From an uncultured Granulosicoccaceae bacterium (lineage in GTDB: Bacteria; Pseudomonadota; Gammaproteobacteria; Granulosicoccales; Granulosicoccaceae): DNA of 57,203 nt. The notes under the pieces were generated by a model that was not told the DNA's origin, did not search any database, and worked only from the letters and a program-made list of their open reading frames with translations. Every line of letters begins with the position of its first letter. Position 1 is the stretch's first letter. The position numbers and the translations under genes are program-made. The DNA lies in NCBI GenBank assembly GCA_938003855.1, contig CALKXD010000109.1, forward strand, positions 1 through 57,203. The letters are read 5' to 3'. Below are positions 8,882 through 16,781 of this stretch, piece by piece.

Positions 8882-10129
8882 TTAGTTTGTCAGCCGCCTG
8901 TGGTAGAACCGGAAGTTACCGGTCTGCGATACCTCTTCGGGCAGTGACACTACCGGTTTGTCAACGCCGGCAACGGTGGTGGGTCTTGTGACAGAAATTA
9001 CCGCGTCGTCGGACGGCAGGGGGATGCGCAGCAGGGTCAGGTGTCGCGGTAAGCTCTGCCAGCTGCGAGTGTCTGCTTCTTCCAGCGCGAAGAACAGCAG
9101 TCGGACGAGTTCACCGGCGAGTTCGTCTTTGTCAGCGATTGCGTCTGCCACCGAGTCCTTGGAGGCGGCTCGGATCAGGGCTTTTGCGGTAACGCGAGTG
9201 GCGCGCTGCCGCAGCGAATCGTTGATCAGGTGGCCAAGGTCACTGCTCACTTGCAGGCAGTCGCACTGGATTCCGTTTACGTTGCTGAGTATGGCTGGCG
9301 TCTGCTGGCGAGGTATGTAGTATTCGGGGAAAGCGATTCGGGTTTTGTTGCTCGTGAGCAAAGTGCCGCTGCTCTTGTGAGGGATTTGCCCGCTCGCTAC
9401 AAACACAATGGCTTCTTTGCCGGCCGGTTGCCTGATGGCTATCCCGGCGCTGTCCAGGCGCTGTCGGATTTCTCTTGCATCACTGGCAAATCCCAGACGA
9501 TTTGCCTGTGCCAGCAGTAGTTGATCAAGTGCGGGTGGATGATTGGTGCGAACGGCGAGCTTACGATATTCTATATAGGCGTCATTGAGTTGCCCGGCGG
9601 CTTCAAAGCTCAGCGCGATCAATGCCCGGCTGAAGTTGTCATTGTCGAGCACCTGGTGATGAGAGTCTATTTGCTCCAGCGCTCTGCGGGCTTCAACCGC
9701 GGCGCTGTCGGGCTTGCCGAGCGCGAGGAAGTTCATCATTAAATAGCTGTGAATCCACAACCGCTCAGTGTACTCACCCGGGTACCGGGCTGCCCAGTCA
9801 TTAGCAAGCAAAGTACGCGCTTGCTCGCTCAGGCTGATGTAGTCGTTGTCTGCCAGGTACTCTGCAGCTTGCAGGAGTTCACGGGTGCTGGCTTCGAAGT
9901 TGCCGGCGTCATGCAGAATCAAGCCTTTTTCAAGCCAGTAGAGAACCAGATCCTGCGATGACACCACGCTGCTGTCGGCCAGTGTTGCCAGTGCCGCGTT
10001 ACTGTCGCCGCTGTAGAACTGCTCGCGTGCCTGATACAACGCCGAGGTACTGCATCCGGCCAGCAGCAGTGCTGGCAGTACGATTGCTGACAGTAAACAG
10101 CGCTTTATGAGGTGCGACAGAAACAGCAC
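8882..10129 (-). CDS. TPR-like outer-membrane lipoprotein, partner of LpoB-like gene
   Basis: This predicted lipoprotein has about 415 residues. Starting at the GTG (10127-10129), a signal peptide ends with the lipobox L-L-A-G-C (lipidated Cys26). Helical repeats of TPR type follow (about 30-220: A-R-E-Q-F-Y-S-G-D, W-L-E-K-G-L-I-L-H-D, A-L-I-A-L-S-F-E-A), then a C-terminal domain of unknown fold. The frame stays open to an ATG at 10201, but that start would overlap the previous gene by 68 bases and put the signal peptide too far in. It lies immediately downstream of the LpoB-like gene, with almost no gap, so the two are probably co-translated. The role is inferred: an envelope factor, perhaps assembling with the LpoB-like partner. 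Confidence 0.75.
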   Translation of the reverse strand: MLFLSHLIKRCLLSAIVLPALLLAGCSTSALYQAREQFYSGDSNAALATLADSSVVSSQDLVLYWLEKGLILHDAGNFEASTRELLQAAEYLADNDYISLSEQARTLLANDWAARYPGEYTERLWIHSYLMMNFLALGKPDSAAVEARRALEQIDSHHQVLDNDNFSRALIALSFEAAGQLNDAYIEYRKLAVRTNHPPALDQLLLAQANRLGFASDAREIRQRLDSAGIAIRQPAGKEAIVFVASGQIPHKSSGTLLTSNKTRIAFPEYYIPRQQTPAILSNVNGIQCDCLQVSSDLGHLINDSLRQRATRVTAKALIRAASKDSVADAIADKDELAGELVRLLFFALEEADTRSWQSLPRHLTLLRIPLPSDDAVISVTRPTTVAGVDKPVVSLPEEVSQTGNFRFYHRRLTN

Positions 10130-10133
10130 TGAC

Positions 10134-10742
10134 TTACCAGCCGATGATGGGCCGTGATTGTTCGCGTGCGATTTCGACTTTATCAGCCCAGCTGATCGCA
10201 CCGGTTTCTGTATTGGTCAGTTCCAGGTTGAGGCTGTAGTGCACCAGTTTTTTCTTGTTGAGTCGAAACTGACGTTGCTGCTTCTTGACGATCGAGCGCA
10301 GGGTGCCGGCCAGAATATAGTCAGCACCCAATTGGCGGCCTTGCAGAATGCGATCAGCGGGTGACACGCTTCCACTTTGCTGGTGTGTCGACTCCCGGTC
10401 AATGTTACTGCGTTGCGCCTCGTTGATCAGTTGGTAACGGCCCGATTGCACCAGCGCAAGACGGATGTCGTCGCTGATGCCGCCGGTATTGATATGCTCT
10501 GATGTTTCGTTGCCAATGCCGTAGCTGATGACCACAGGCCGGTTGTTTGAGCCATCGACAAAGTTGACCAGATTCTGGCTCAGATGATCGACAATTTGCT
10601 GTTTGTCTGAAAAATCGTAGTAGGCGTCGTAGTGAATTTCGGAGTCGGGGTCGACGACCCGCGTGGTGGCACACCCATTGATGATGAGGGTAGTGCTGAG
10701 CAGCAACAGGCTGATAAATAGGCTTAGAGGGCGTTGTGACAT
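10134..10742 (-). CDS. LpoB-like penicillin-binding protein activator lipoprotein
   Basis: The 202-residue product resembles LpoB, the outer-membrane lipoprotein that crosses the periplasm to stimulate PBP1b. The signal peptide ends I-I-N-G-C (lipidated Cys24). The folded domain shows the family pattern: S-Y-G-I-G-N-E near residue 75 where LpoB has its N-R-T strand, G-A-D-Y-I-L-A-G-T-L near 141, and a C-terminal T-E-T-G-A-I-S-W-A-D strand. The long Pro-rich linker of E. coli LpoB is absent. The start is set by AGGAG nine bases upstream of the ATG at 10742; an earlier ATG at 10769 is less likely. It is followed directly by the TPR lipoprotein gene. No PBP gene is in the window. Confidence 0.78.
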   Translation of the reverse strand: MSQRPLSLFISLLLLSTTLIINGCATTRVVDPDSEIHYDAYYDFSDKQQIVDHLSQNLVNFVDGSNNRPVVISYGIGNETSEHINTGGISDDIRLALVQSGRYQLINEAQRSNIDRESTHQQSGSVSPADRILQGRQLGADYILAGTLRSIVKKQQRQFRLNKKKLVHYSLNLELTNTETGAISWADKVEIAREQSRPIIGW

Positions 10743-11220
10743 GGCTTTCGCTCCTGGATGCAAATGCAACTGAAGATCATAGACGGAATCCCGGACAGTG
10801 TTTGTAACAAGATATTCAGGGTTTCGGTGCGGTGGTTAAATGCCGTCACTTTGCCCGGTATTCGACAAGGGTTTAGTGACGCATGGCAGCGGTGAGACGT
10901 GACGCCTCAGTCGGGGTTGAACAACACCCTGTTAGCAAGATGGTGACCCTGCGTCGGGTTGCAAGTGTGTTTTTGCCTGTCCTGGCAGGGTTATGTTACC
11001 GGTTTGTGTGGGCTTTGAGTGGGCCCTGTGTCCACAGTGGTCTCGATGTTACCTCAGACGCACCTGCAACGGGGCGCGTGCTGTGGTGCGTTTATTAAGT
11101 GATTGTCGACATTACCCTACCTGGCTGCGATCAATCTGAAAGATCAGGAAGCCCGAAGAATTTTTCATATCAGTGTGACTGAATGCTCTATAAACAGTCC
11201 TGCGCAGCCGAAATCGTTAT
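10743..11220. other. non-coding stretch upstream of the cheV relic
   Basis: This stretch of about 480 bases contains no convincing gene. It includes the promoter region of the LpoB-like operon at its left end. The single open frame (10883-11098, plus strand) has an unusual composition and no recognisable domain or ribosome site. Because the next kilobase is clearly a decayed gene, this may also be old, eroded coding sequence, but nothing can be identified. Confidence 0.5.
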
Positions 11221-12107
11221 TGAGAGAATCTAACAAAAGGCGATCGTTTCTGTGGTCTCAGACTGCAGCATGAAGAAGAGGTCGTGATGACGCCGCTGTA
11301 CGGTAAAAACGTTTGAGGTCCGTGAGTTGAGGGTATTACCGTCGCTGATGCCAGTGCCCAACCCTCATGAGTGTGTCGCCGGCGCCGCAAACATTCGCGG
11401 TAAAGCGGTACCGGTAATCGACATACCTCAATAATCCGGCCACGAACAAGAAAACGAGAATACCTCAAACATCTTGATTGTTACCCGATTCAATGGCAGC
11501 ACGCGGGCCTTTCTGGTTCAGGAGGTCGATGGCATCATCCGGTTGGCGTGGAGTGAAATTGGGGAAACGCATAGCAACACGGTGACGGCCATGGGTCAGT
11601 TGGCAGACGTCCGTGCACTGTTGATTAATGATGTCGAGAAAGTGATTCACGAAGTGCTGAGCTCAAGTTCTGATGTCATTGAAGCCACCGATATGGCGGA
11701 TCAAAACAAAGGCAAAATAGTGTTCTATGCTGATGATTCGCTGGTCGCGAGAACGCCTATCGAGCGCATTCTCGGCAAAATGGGTATTACCCCGCAGAGT
11801 GCCGGCAACGGGCCGGGGCCTCTGGATGCTTTGCGCAAAAAGGTGGATGCGGAAGATGAATCGGGCCGGCGTTTGTCGGGCGCAGTGGGCGCGCTTATCA
11901 CTGGCGTTGAAATGCCGAAGTTGGACGGCTATGTGCTGACCGCAAAGGTCTAAGGAGGATTATCGTTTCGACGGTATTCCGGTGATGATGCATGCGTTTT
12001 AGTCGACGGTCGAAAACAAGCGTCTGGGAAAGAAGCACAGTGCTGATACGTAAATCGCCAAAACTTCAGCCCCGGGGGATTTTCTGGAACACTTGACGGG
12101 CTGCTGA
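11221..12107 (+). pseudogene. cheV: decayed cheV chemotaxis coupling gene
   Basis: The remains of a CheV protein (CheW domain fused to a receiver domain) can be followed through several frames. Around 11310-11432 one frame reads F-E-V-R-E-L-R-V-L-P then G-A-A-N-I-R-G-K-A-V-P-V-I-D, the core of a CheW domain, and ends in a stop. From about 11455 another frame gives the second half of CheW (F-N-G-S-T-R-A-F-L-V) and the receiver start (Y-A-D-D-S-L-V-A-R). The expected phospho-acceptor Asp is Gly (T-G-V-E-M-P-K-L-D-G-Y), and a stop follows at 11951. After a further shift, R-F-D-G-I-P-V-M-M-H and F-L-E-H-L-T complete the C-terminus with in-frame stops. At least three disruptions make it non-functional. 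No other chemotaxis genes are nearby. Confidence 0.92.
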
Positions 12108-12482
12108 ATTCTACGTTTAAAGAGGCCAGCCAGCCGTTAGCTCCGGTCTGACAATCCGCCCACATCACGGAATCGTAGGAGTTGCCGACCTCGTGTGTCA
12201 GATAGCGGCAGGTATCTGCCTGTCGCGGTGGCGATCGTCAAGTTGCCGATGTCGATTGGGTCAATTATGATGGCCGTAGCGTCGCAGAATCGGCGCTGTC
12301 GATGCAAGCGGTGCACCCGTAACCAGGGTGGGCTGGACAGAGCTCTGATTAAACACGGAGTCAGATCGCCGCCGGCGAGGCAGTCTTGTTACCAGGCTCT
12401 GTCAGAGGACAATAGCGACGCATTGACTTGTACCCGGACTCAAATCACGACCGGGCCTGTTACTCTGGTGATGCGCTGAACA
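12108..12482. other. unassigned stretch after the cheV relic
   Basis: No supported gene lies between the cheV relic and the Rieske oxygenase. One frame from about 12236 to 12322 has coding-like composition (reads V-A-D-V-D-W-V-N-Y-D), but it is closed by stops on both sides and matches no family I can name. It may be a fragment of a second decayed gene. A 94-codon open frame (12195-12479) in another phase looks accidental. Confidence 0.4.
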
Positions 12483-13616
12483 ATGACTGAAAACCCTTTA
12501 CCGCTGCTTAAAAAACCGTTAACCGAACTGGTAACCGAGTCCTGGACGCTGCCATCGAGTTGGTACACCAATGCCGATATTTTCGAACTGGAAAAGCAAA
12601 AGATTTTTCAGCGCAGCTGGCAGTACGTCGCCCACACAACGCAATTTGCAGAAGCGGGTGACTACGTCACCTTGAGCATTTTTGATCAGAATGTGTTTGT
12701 CATAAAAGACAAAAGCGGCAACCTGAACGCATTTTATAATGTTTGCCGGCATCGCGCTCACGAGCTATTGACCGGCAGCGGCAATGTAAAGTCGGTAATC
12801 GTCTGTCCCTATCACGCCTGGACCTATGAGCAGGATGGCCGGCTGCGCGGTGCACGTTTCAGTCAGGATCGTGAAGATTTTAATCGGGATGACTTCGGGT
12901 TGCGCTCAGTGCGACTGGAAATCTTCTGCGGCTGTGTTTTTGTTAATCTCGACGACAATGCAATATCACTGGCGGACTCGGCGGGTGATCTAGAGGCGGA
13001 TATGCGATCCCGTATTCCCTGGCTGGATGAGGTCAGCGTGCCGCAGGCAAACCAGTTAGGTGAAACCAGAATCAAGGCGGGTTGGAAGGTGGTGGTAGAC
13101 AACTACGTGGAGTGTTACCACTGCGATCATGCGCATCCGGCGTTTGCAGAGTTGATCTGCATGGATGCGTATAAGCAGGACACCTTTGGCTTATGGTCTC
13201 GCCAGCTTGGCAACGATACACGGGCAGAGAACAGCGCATACTCATTGGCCGATGATGAGCTTGGTGAAGGGGCATCCTTCTGGTTTCTGTGGCCGAATAC
13301 TACATTTAACGTTTTGCCCGGGAGTCGGGAATTATCAGTGTTTGCGGTGCGTCCTATATCGCTGGACGTGACGGAATTTGAAGGCCACAGTCTCACCGCT
13401 GATAGCATTACTAATCAGGCGCGTACAGATTACACGGCCAATGTACTGGTGCCTGAAGACATCAGTCTGTGTGAGTCCGTGCAACGGGGTTTGCACTCGC
13501 ATGGTTATGAGCAAGGCCCGATAATGACCGACGCGGCGCGTTCCGGTAGTGGTGAGCATGCGCTGCATCATTTTCACCGTTTGGTGCACGATGCTCTGAC
13601 GGAAGATGCCCGCTAG
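12483..13616 (+). CDS. Rieske non-haem iron oxygenase, CntA/GbcA-like
   Basis: This 377-residue oxygenase large subunit has an N-terminal Rieske domain (C88-x-H90 and C108-x2-H111) and a C-terminal mononuclear iron domain with ligands H213, H218 and probably D326. The residue three before the first iron histidine, which bridges the two centres, is Glu210 rather than the usual Asp. This is the feature described for carnitine monooxygenase CntA and relatives acting on quaternary amines such as glycine betaine or carnitine. Length fits that group. The electron-donating reductase that such enzymes need is not adjacent, so it must come from elsewhere. The substrate is inferred only at the level of 'quaternary ammonium compound'. 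The gene starts just after the decayed cheV region. Confidence 0.85.
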   Translation: MTENPLPLLKKPLTELVTESWTLPSSWYTNADIFELEKQKIFQRSWQYVAHTTQFAEAGDYVTLSIFDQNVFVIKDKSGNLNAFYNVCRHRAHELLTGSGNVKSVIVCPYHAWTYEQDGRLRGARFSQDREDFNRDDFGLRSVRLEIFCGCVFVNLDDNAISLADSAGDLEADMRSRIPWLDEVSVPQANQLGETRIKAGWKVVVDNYVECYHCDHAHPAFAELICMDAYKQDTFGLWSRQLGNDTRAENSAYSLADDELGEGASFWFLWPNTTFNVLPGSRELSVFAVRPISLDVTEFEGHSLTADSITNQARTDYTANVLVPEDISLCESVQRGLHSHGYEQGPIMTDAARSGSGEHALHHFHRLVHDALTEDAR

Positions 13617-13740
13617 CAGAGATGTCCGATAAACAGGCTATCCGATAGGTAGTCGGGTAATGGCGTTGTTGCAAGAGCGTCGGCTTGTCGTTGGCAACGG
13701 TGCTGAAAACGTCTTTGGCGGCTACCGGTCCGGTGCGGCC

Positions 13741-14499
13741 TTAAGTCGAATCACTCTGCGTAAACTCTTCGCGTTCCAGTTCCTTGAAGGCTTCGAACAT
13801 CCAGTGGCGGATCGCCAGTACCATGGTGGTGCCCTGACGTTGCTCTATGGCGATCTTGCGTTCTTCGCGGACGATGTCGTCAAACTGCTGTCCGATAGAA
13901 TGCAGCCGCTCCAGAAGGTTCTGCCGTGCGACGACGGAGATATCGCCGTTTTTTACCAGCCGCAAGCATCCGTCTTCGGCGAAGTTTGACTGGAAAAAAG
14001 GCCCTTGAACCTCCCTTTGAAAGTACTGCTCTATCGGACCGTCGGCTTGCCAGGCAAAGTTACTGGCAATTAACGGCTTGACCCGGTTACCCGGCAGCAG
14101 CTCAATCAGTTTCATCCGATCGAGCCGTGCCAGATAGCGAATCCCTTCTACCTCCGTAAGCGTGTAGCGCGTCAGAATCTCGCTGAAGCTCCAGTGGTTT
14201 ACCAGGCAATAGGCCATAAGCAGGAGTTTGGGATCACTGACCAGTTCGGCTTCCTGATCCAGAGATAACGCCTGTAGCTGACGAGCGGACTGATCACTCA
14301 ACTGCACCAGATCGCCAATCTCCAGAGACAGAATAGCGCAGATTTTATCGAGCCTGGTCAGTGTCATGTTGCCACTGGCAAACATCTGCTTGATCGCCGA
14401 TTCGGAGAGTTCCAGTTCGTGACTTAGTTCACGGTAGGTGACGCCGTGCAGTTTCAGCTGATTTTTCAGTTCTTGTACGAGTCGAGAGGCTTGAGCCAT
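13741..14499 (-). CDS. XRE-type helix-turn-helix transcriptional regulator
   Basis: This 252-residue protein has an N-terminal XRE/Cro-like DNA-binding domain (about 10-65; T-Y-R-E-L-S-H-E-L-E-L-S-E-S-A-I-K is the helix-turn-helix). A second, winged-helix-like region follows (about 90-135, Y-T-L-T-E-V-E-G-I-R-Y-L-A-R-L) and then an alpha-helical C-terminal domain of unknown function. It is divergently transcribed from the PspA-like gene; the 115-base gap holds a 17-base palindrome at 14541-14557 that is a natural candidate for its operator. It probably controls itself and the PspA-like pair, but the effector is unknown. Confidence 0.85.
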   Translation of the reverse strand: MAQASRLVQELKNQLKLHGVTYRELSHELELSESAIKQMFASGNMTLTRLDKICAILSLEIGDLVQLSDQSARQLQALSLDQEAELVSDPKLLLMAYCLVNHWSFSEILTRYTLTEVEGIRYLARLDRMKLIELLPGNRVKPLIASNFAWQADGPIEQYFQREVQGPFFQSNFAEDGCLRLVKNGDISVVARQNLLERLHSIGQQFDDIVREERKIAIEQRQGTTMVLAIRHWMFEAFKELEREEFTQSDST

Positions 14500-14540
14500 G
14501 GAAGTGCAGTTATTTAGTCTGTGTGAGCCAATTATATTAG

Positions 14541-14557
14541 ACCTTTTTTAAAAAGGT
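14541..14557. promoter_or_regulatory. palindrome between XRE regulator and PspA-like gene
   Basis: ACCTTTTT-T-AAAAAGGT is an almost perfect palindrome with 8-base arms, 43 bases upstream of the regulator start and 58 bases upstream of the PspA-like start. Its central position in a divergent regulator/target gap suggests an operator. It has no following T-run and is not placed to act as a terminator. Confidence 0.45.
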
Positions 14558-14614
14558 GGCGAATAACAGTTCCTCAGCCGACACTAGCGCCACATTCAAC
14601 ACAGGAAGGGTTCC

Positions 14615-15286
14615 ATGAGTCTATTCAAACGATTTGTTACTACCGTGTCTGCCACGGTCGATCGCACCGTCGCCAGTATCGAAAATCATCAGGCGATTGT
14701 GGATGTTGCTCTGCGTGATAGCCGGCTGGCCGTGTCACGGGCAAAAGTTCGCTTGTTGGGCCTGCAGAAAGATGGCAACCGGCATCGCAACCGCCTAACT
14801 GAATTGCGCAGCGAGATAGATCTATGGAGTGATCGCGCTCGGGCCGTGGCCGAGGCGGATCGACCTAAAGCGCTTGAGTGTCTGCAACGTCGAAAGCAGC
14901 GTGAAGCAGAACTGGCGGCAGTGCAGCAGCAGTTGGCTGACCACGAGAAGATCGAGCAAAGTGTTAAACGCAGCGTTGAGGAATCTCAACAGCGCGTGGA
15001 GACATTGCAGCAGCAGCGCAATCAAATGCGAACTCGTGAGTCCGCTGCAGAGGCCCGCCGTATTGTTCAGTCGATGGAAGGGCGTGATGGTGGTGGCGTC
15101 GAAGATGTGATCGAGCGCTGGGAAGTTTCGGTCGGTGAAGCGGAGTTTCTTACCGATACGCTGGCGCCGATGGACAGCGATATAGATGACCTGGCGTCGG
15201 AATTTATAAGTCGCGAACAGAGTATCGAGCTGGAAGGGGAGCTTGATAAATTACTGGCTTCGAACGGAGGAAACAGTCATGAGTAG
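14615..15286 (+). CDS. PspA/IM30-like coiled-coil protein
   Basis: This 223-residue protein is almost entirely alpha-helical. It starts with the short amphipathic helix typical of PspA (M-S-L-F-K-R-F) and continues with a long coiled coil (about 30-155, rich in Gln, Arg, Glu) and a helical C-terminal tail. PspA/IM30 family proteins bind stressed inner membranes and form ESCRT-III-like rods. The ribosome site AGGAAGG is well placed. It overlaps the start of the following membrane-protein gene by 8 bases, so the two are translationally coupled. There is no PspF, PspB or PspC nearby, so this is not the classical phage-shock operon; the divergent XRE gene is the likely regulator. Confidence 0.8.
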   Translation: MSLFKRFVTTVSATVDRTVASIENHQAIVDVALRDSRLAVSRAKVRLLGLQKDGNRHRNRLTELRSEIDLWSDRARAVAEADRPKALECLQRRKQREAELAAVQQQLADHEKIEQSVKRSVEESQQRVETLQQQRNQMRTRESAAEARRIVQSMEGRDGGGVEDVIERWEVSVGEAEFLTDTLAPMDSDIDDLASEFISREQSIELEGELDKLLASNGGNSHE

Positions 15287-16694
15287 CGCCGGTATGGTTG
15301 ATGATTGTCGATTGAAACACCGCCTCGCTGACCACGTTGAGCCGGTCGACAAGACAGCAAATGTCGTCTCTGCGTCCGAAGACAACACAGCCGCTACCAC
15401 GGAATCCAAACAGACGATCTTTCAGCTGGTGCGGCGTTTTGGATCTGTCTCAGATGCCTTGCGGGTATTCGGCGCATTGGCGGTGGCGGCGGGTATGGGG
15501 TTCTTTCTGCTCGACGGGGTACAGGTTGGCAATGACTTGCATCGATTCTATACCTCTCTGGGGTTTGCCGGATCGTTAACGGCAGCGGGATTGGCGATGA
15601 GTATGCTGCTGCGGGAGCAACGTGGTAGCCGGGTTTTTATTGGTCTGGCGCTGTTGTCGGTGCCGGTTAATTTTACCGTGTTCGGTGCGTTGATCTATTC
15701 GCTTGTACCGCTGGATAGTTTGGCGAATTCTTATCCGCAGTTTGCACTCTGGCAGGCACCGGGGGCTACCAGCCTGACACTGGCGGCGGCTGCAGGCTTT
15801 GCTGTATTGCTGCCGGTCGTCTGGTTTGGACTGTCTGTGCTGGCGCGTCCGGTCAGGCACTGGCTAAGTGTTGCGTTGTTGCTAAGCAGTGCGGTACTGC
15901 TGGTGCCGCTGCGTCAGGAGATGTGGGCCGGATTGCTGGCACTGTCGTCGGTTGTCGGGCTTTGTTACCTGTGCTTGCGCAAGGCACCCGATGAGCTGGC
16001 ATTAAAAACGACCGAAGGACGTTTTGCTATCGCGTTGTTGTTTGTGGCTCCGGTCATTGTCGTTGCACGCAGTTTGTTTTTGTATCAGGTCAGTGGTTTT
16101 CTGGTGTTGGCATTGTGTGTCAGTCTCTATATCTGTGTACGTCAGGTGATGCAGGGAAGAGCGGCAAACTCGTTAGCATCGGTGCTGTTAACGATGGGTA
16201 CAGCGTTGGCAATTTCACTGGTAAGCTTGTCATTGTTCGATCTGTTATTGAATGTACTGTCGTTTAGCTGGGCGATAATCGCCTGTGGTGTCTGTACCTT
16301 GTTGTTGGCCGCCGATCTATTGCATGCGGCATCGAGCAACGTAACTGCACGCCGATGTGCCAGCATACTTGCCGTACTGACTATCATGGCCCTGGCTGTA
16401 AATACGATATTTGCATTTCAGAGCCTGATTGCACTGGTAACTGTCGCCATTCTGGTGGTAATAGCACTTCATAGTCACTACAACAAACTGGTGCTAACAG
16501 GCACAACGGCACTGCTTGGTATTGCGTTGATCGTTTTCACCAATGCCGATACCCTGTGGGATGCAATCGCCACAACAGGCTGGTGGGGTATAGCCATCGC
16601 CGGTGCGGCGGCGATCTTTGCGGGGTCGATGCTTGATCGGGCAGGTACGGTTGTTGAAGTCGAGGGCAGGGCGGTAAGCCAGTCGCCTCAATAG
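15279..16694 (+). CDS. polytopic membrane protein coupled to PspA-like protein
   Basis: This inner-membrane protein has about 471 residues: a hydrophilic N-terminus of roughly 55 residues followed by some 12-13 hydrophobic segments of about 20 residues each, with very short loops. It has no motif I recognise; it recalls the large DUF2157-type predicted membrane proteins only in layout. The start at 15279 has GGAGG eight bases upstream and lies within the end of the PspA-like gene. It probably acts with the PspA-like protein at the membrane; the function is unknown. Confidence 0.75.
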   Translation: MSSAGMVDDCRLKHRLADHVEPVDKTANVVSASEDNTAATTESKQTIFQLVRRFGSVSDALRVFGALAVAAGMGFFLLDGVQVGNDLHRFYTSLGFAGSLTAAGLAMSMLLREQRGSRVFIGLALLSVPVNFTVFGALIYSLVPLDSLANSYPQFALWQAPGATSLTLAAAAGFAVLLPVVWFGLSVLARPVRHWLSVALLLSSAVLLVPLRQEMWAGLLALSSVVGLCYLCLRKAPDELALKTTEGRFAIALLFVAPVIVVARSLFLYQVSGFLVLALCVSLYICVRQVMQGRAANSLASVLLTMGTALAISLVSLSLFDLLLNVLSFSWAIIACGVCTLLLAADLLHAASSNVTARRCASILAVLTIMALAVNTIFAFQSLIALVTVAILVVIALHSHYNKLVLTGTTALLGIALIVFTNADTLWDAIATTGWWGIAIAGAAAIFAGSMLDRAGTVVEVEGRAVSQSPQ

Positions 16695-16742
16695 CGTATC
16701 GTCAGTGCAGGCTGTTGGACAATCCCGCTCGACAACTGTAAG

Positions 16743-16768
16743 AATCCGGAGCAGTCATGCTCCGGATT
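16743..16768. terminator. bidirectional hairpin between convergent genes
   Basis: A perfect 11-base stem AATCCGGAGCA / TGCTCCGGATT with a GTCA loop sits between the stops of the membrane-protein gene (16694) and the minus-strand peptidase (16782). T residues follow the stem weakly on both strands, so it can serve both directions. Confidence 0.75.
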
Positions 16769-16781
16769 TCCGCGTTAAGAG

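Noticed and set aside
10883-11098. 71-codon plus-strand frame
   Set aside because: No ribosome site, odd composition and no recognisable domain; it lies in a decaying region.
11474-11953. An intact 159-residue CheV-like gene
   Set aside because: It is only the middle of CheV; its N- and C-terminal parts continue in other frames with stops, so it is part of a pseudogene.
12195-12479. 94-codon plus-strand frame before the Rieske oxygenase
   Set aside because: Cys/Arg-rich and unlike any protein I know; a different frame in part of the region looks more coding-like but is broken.
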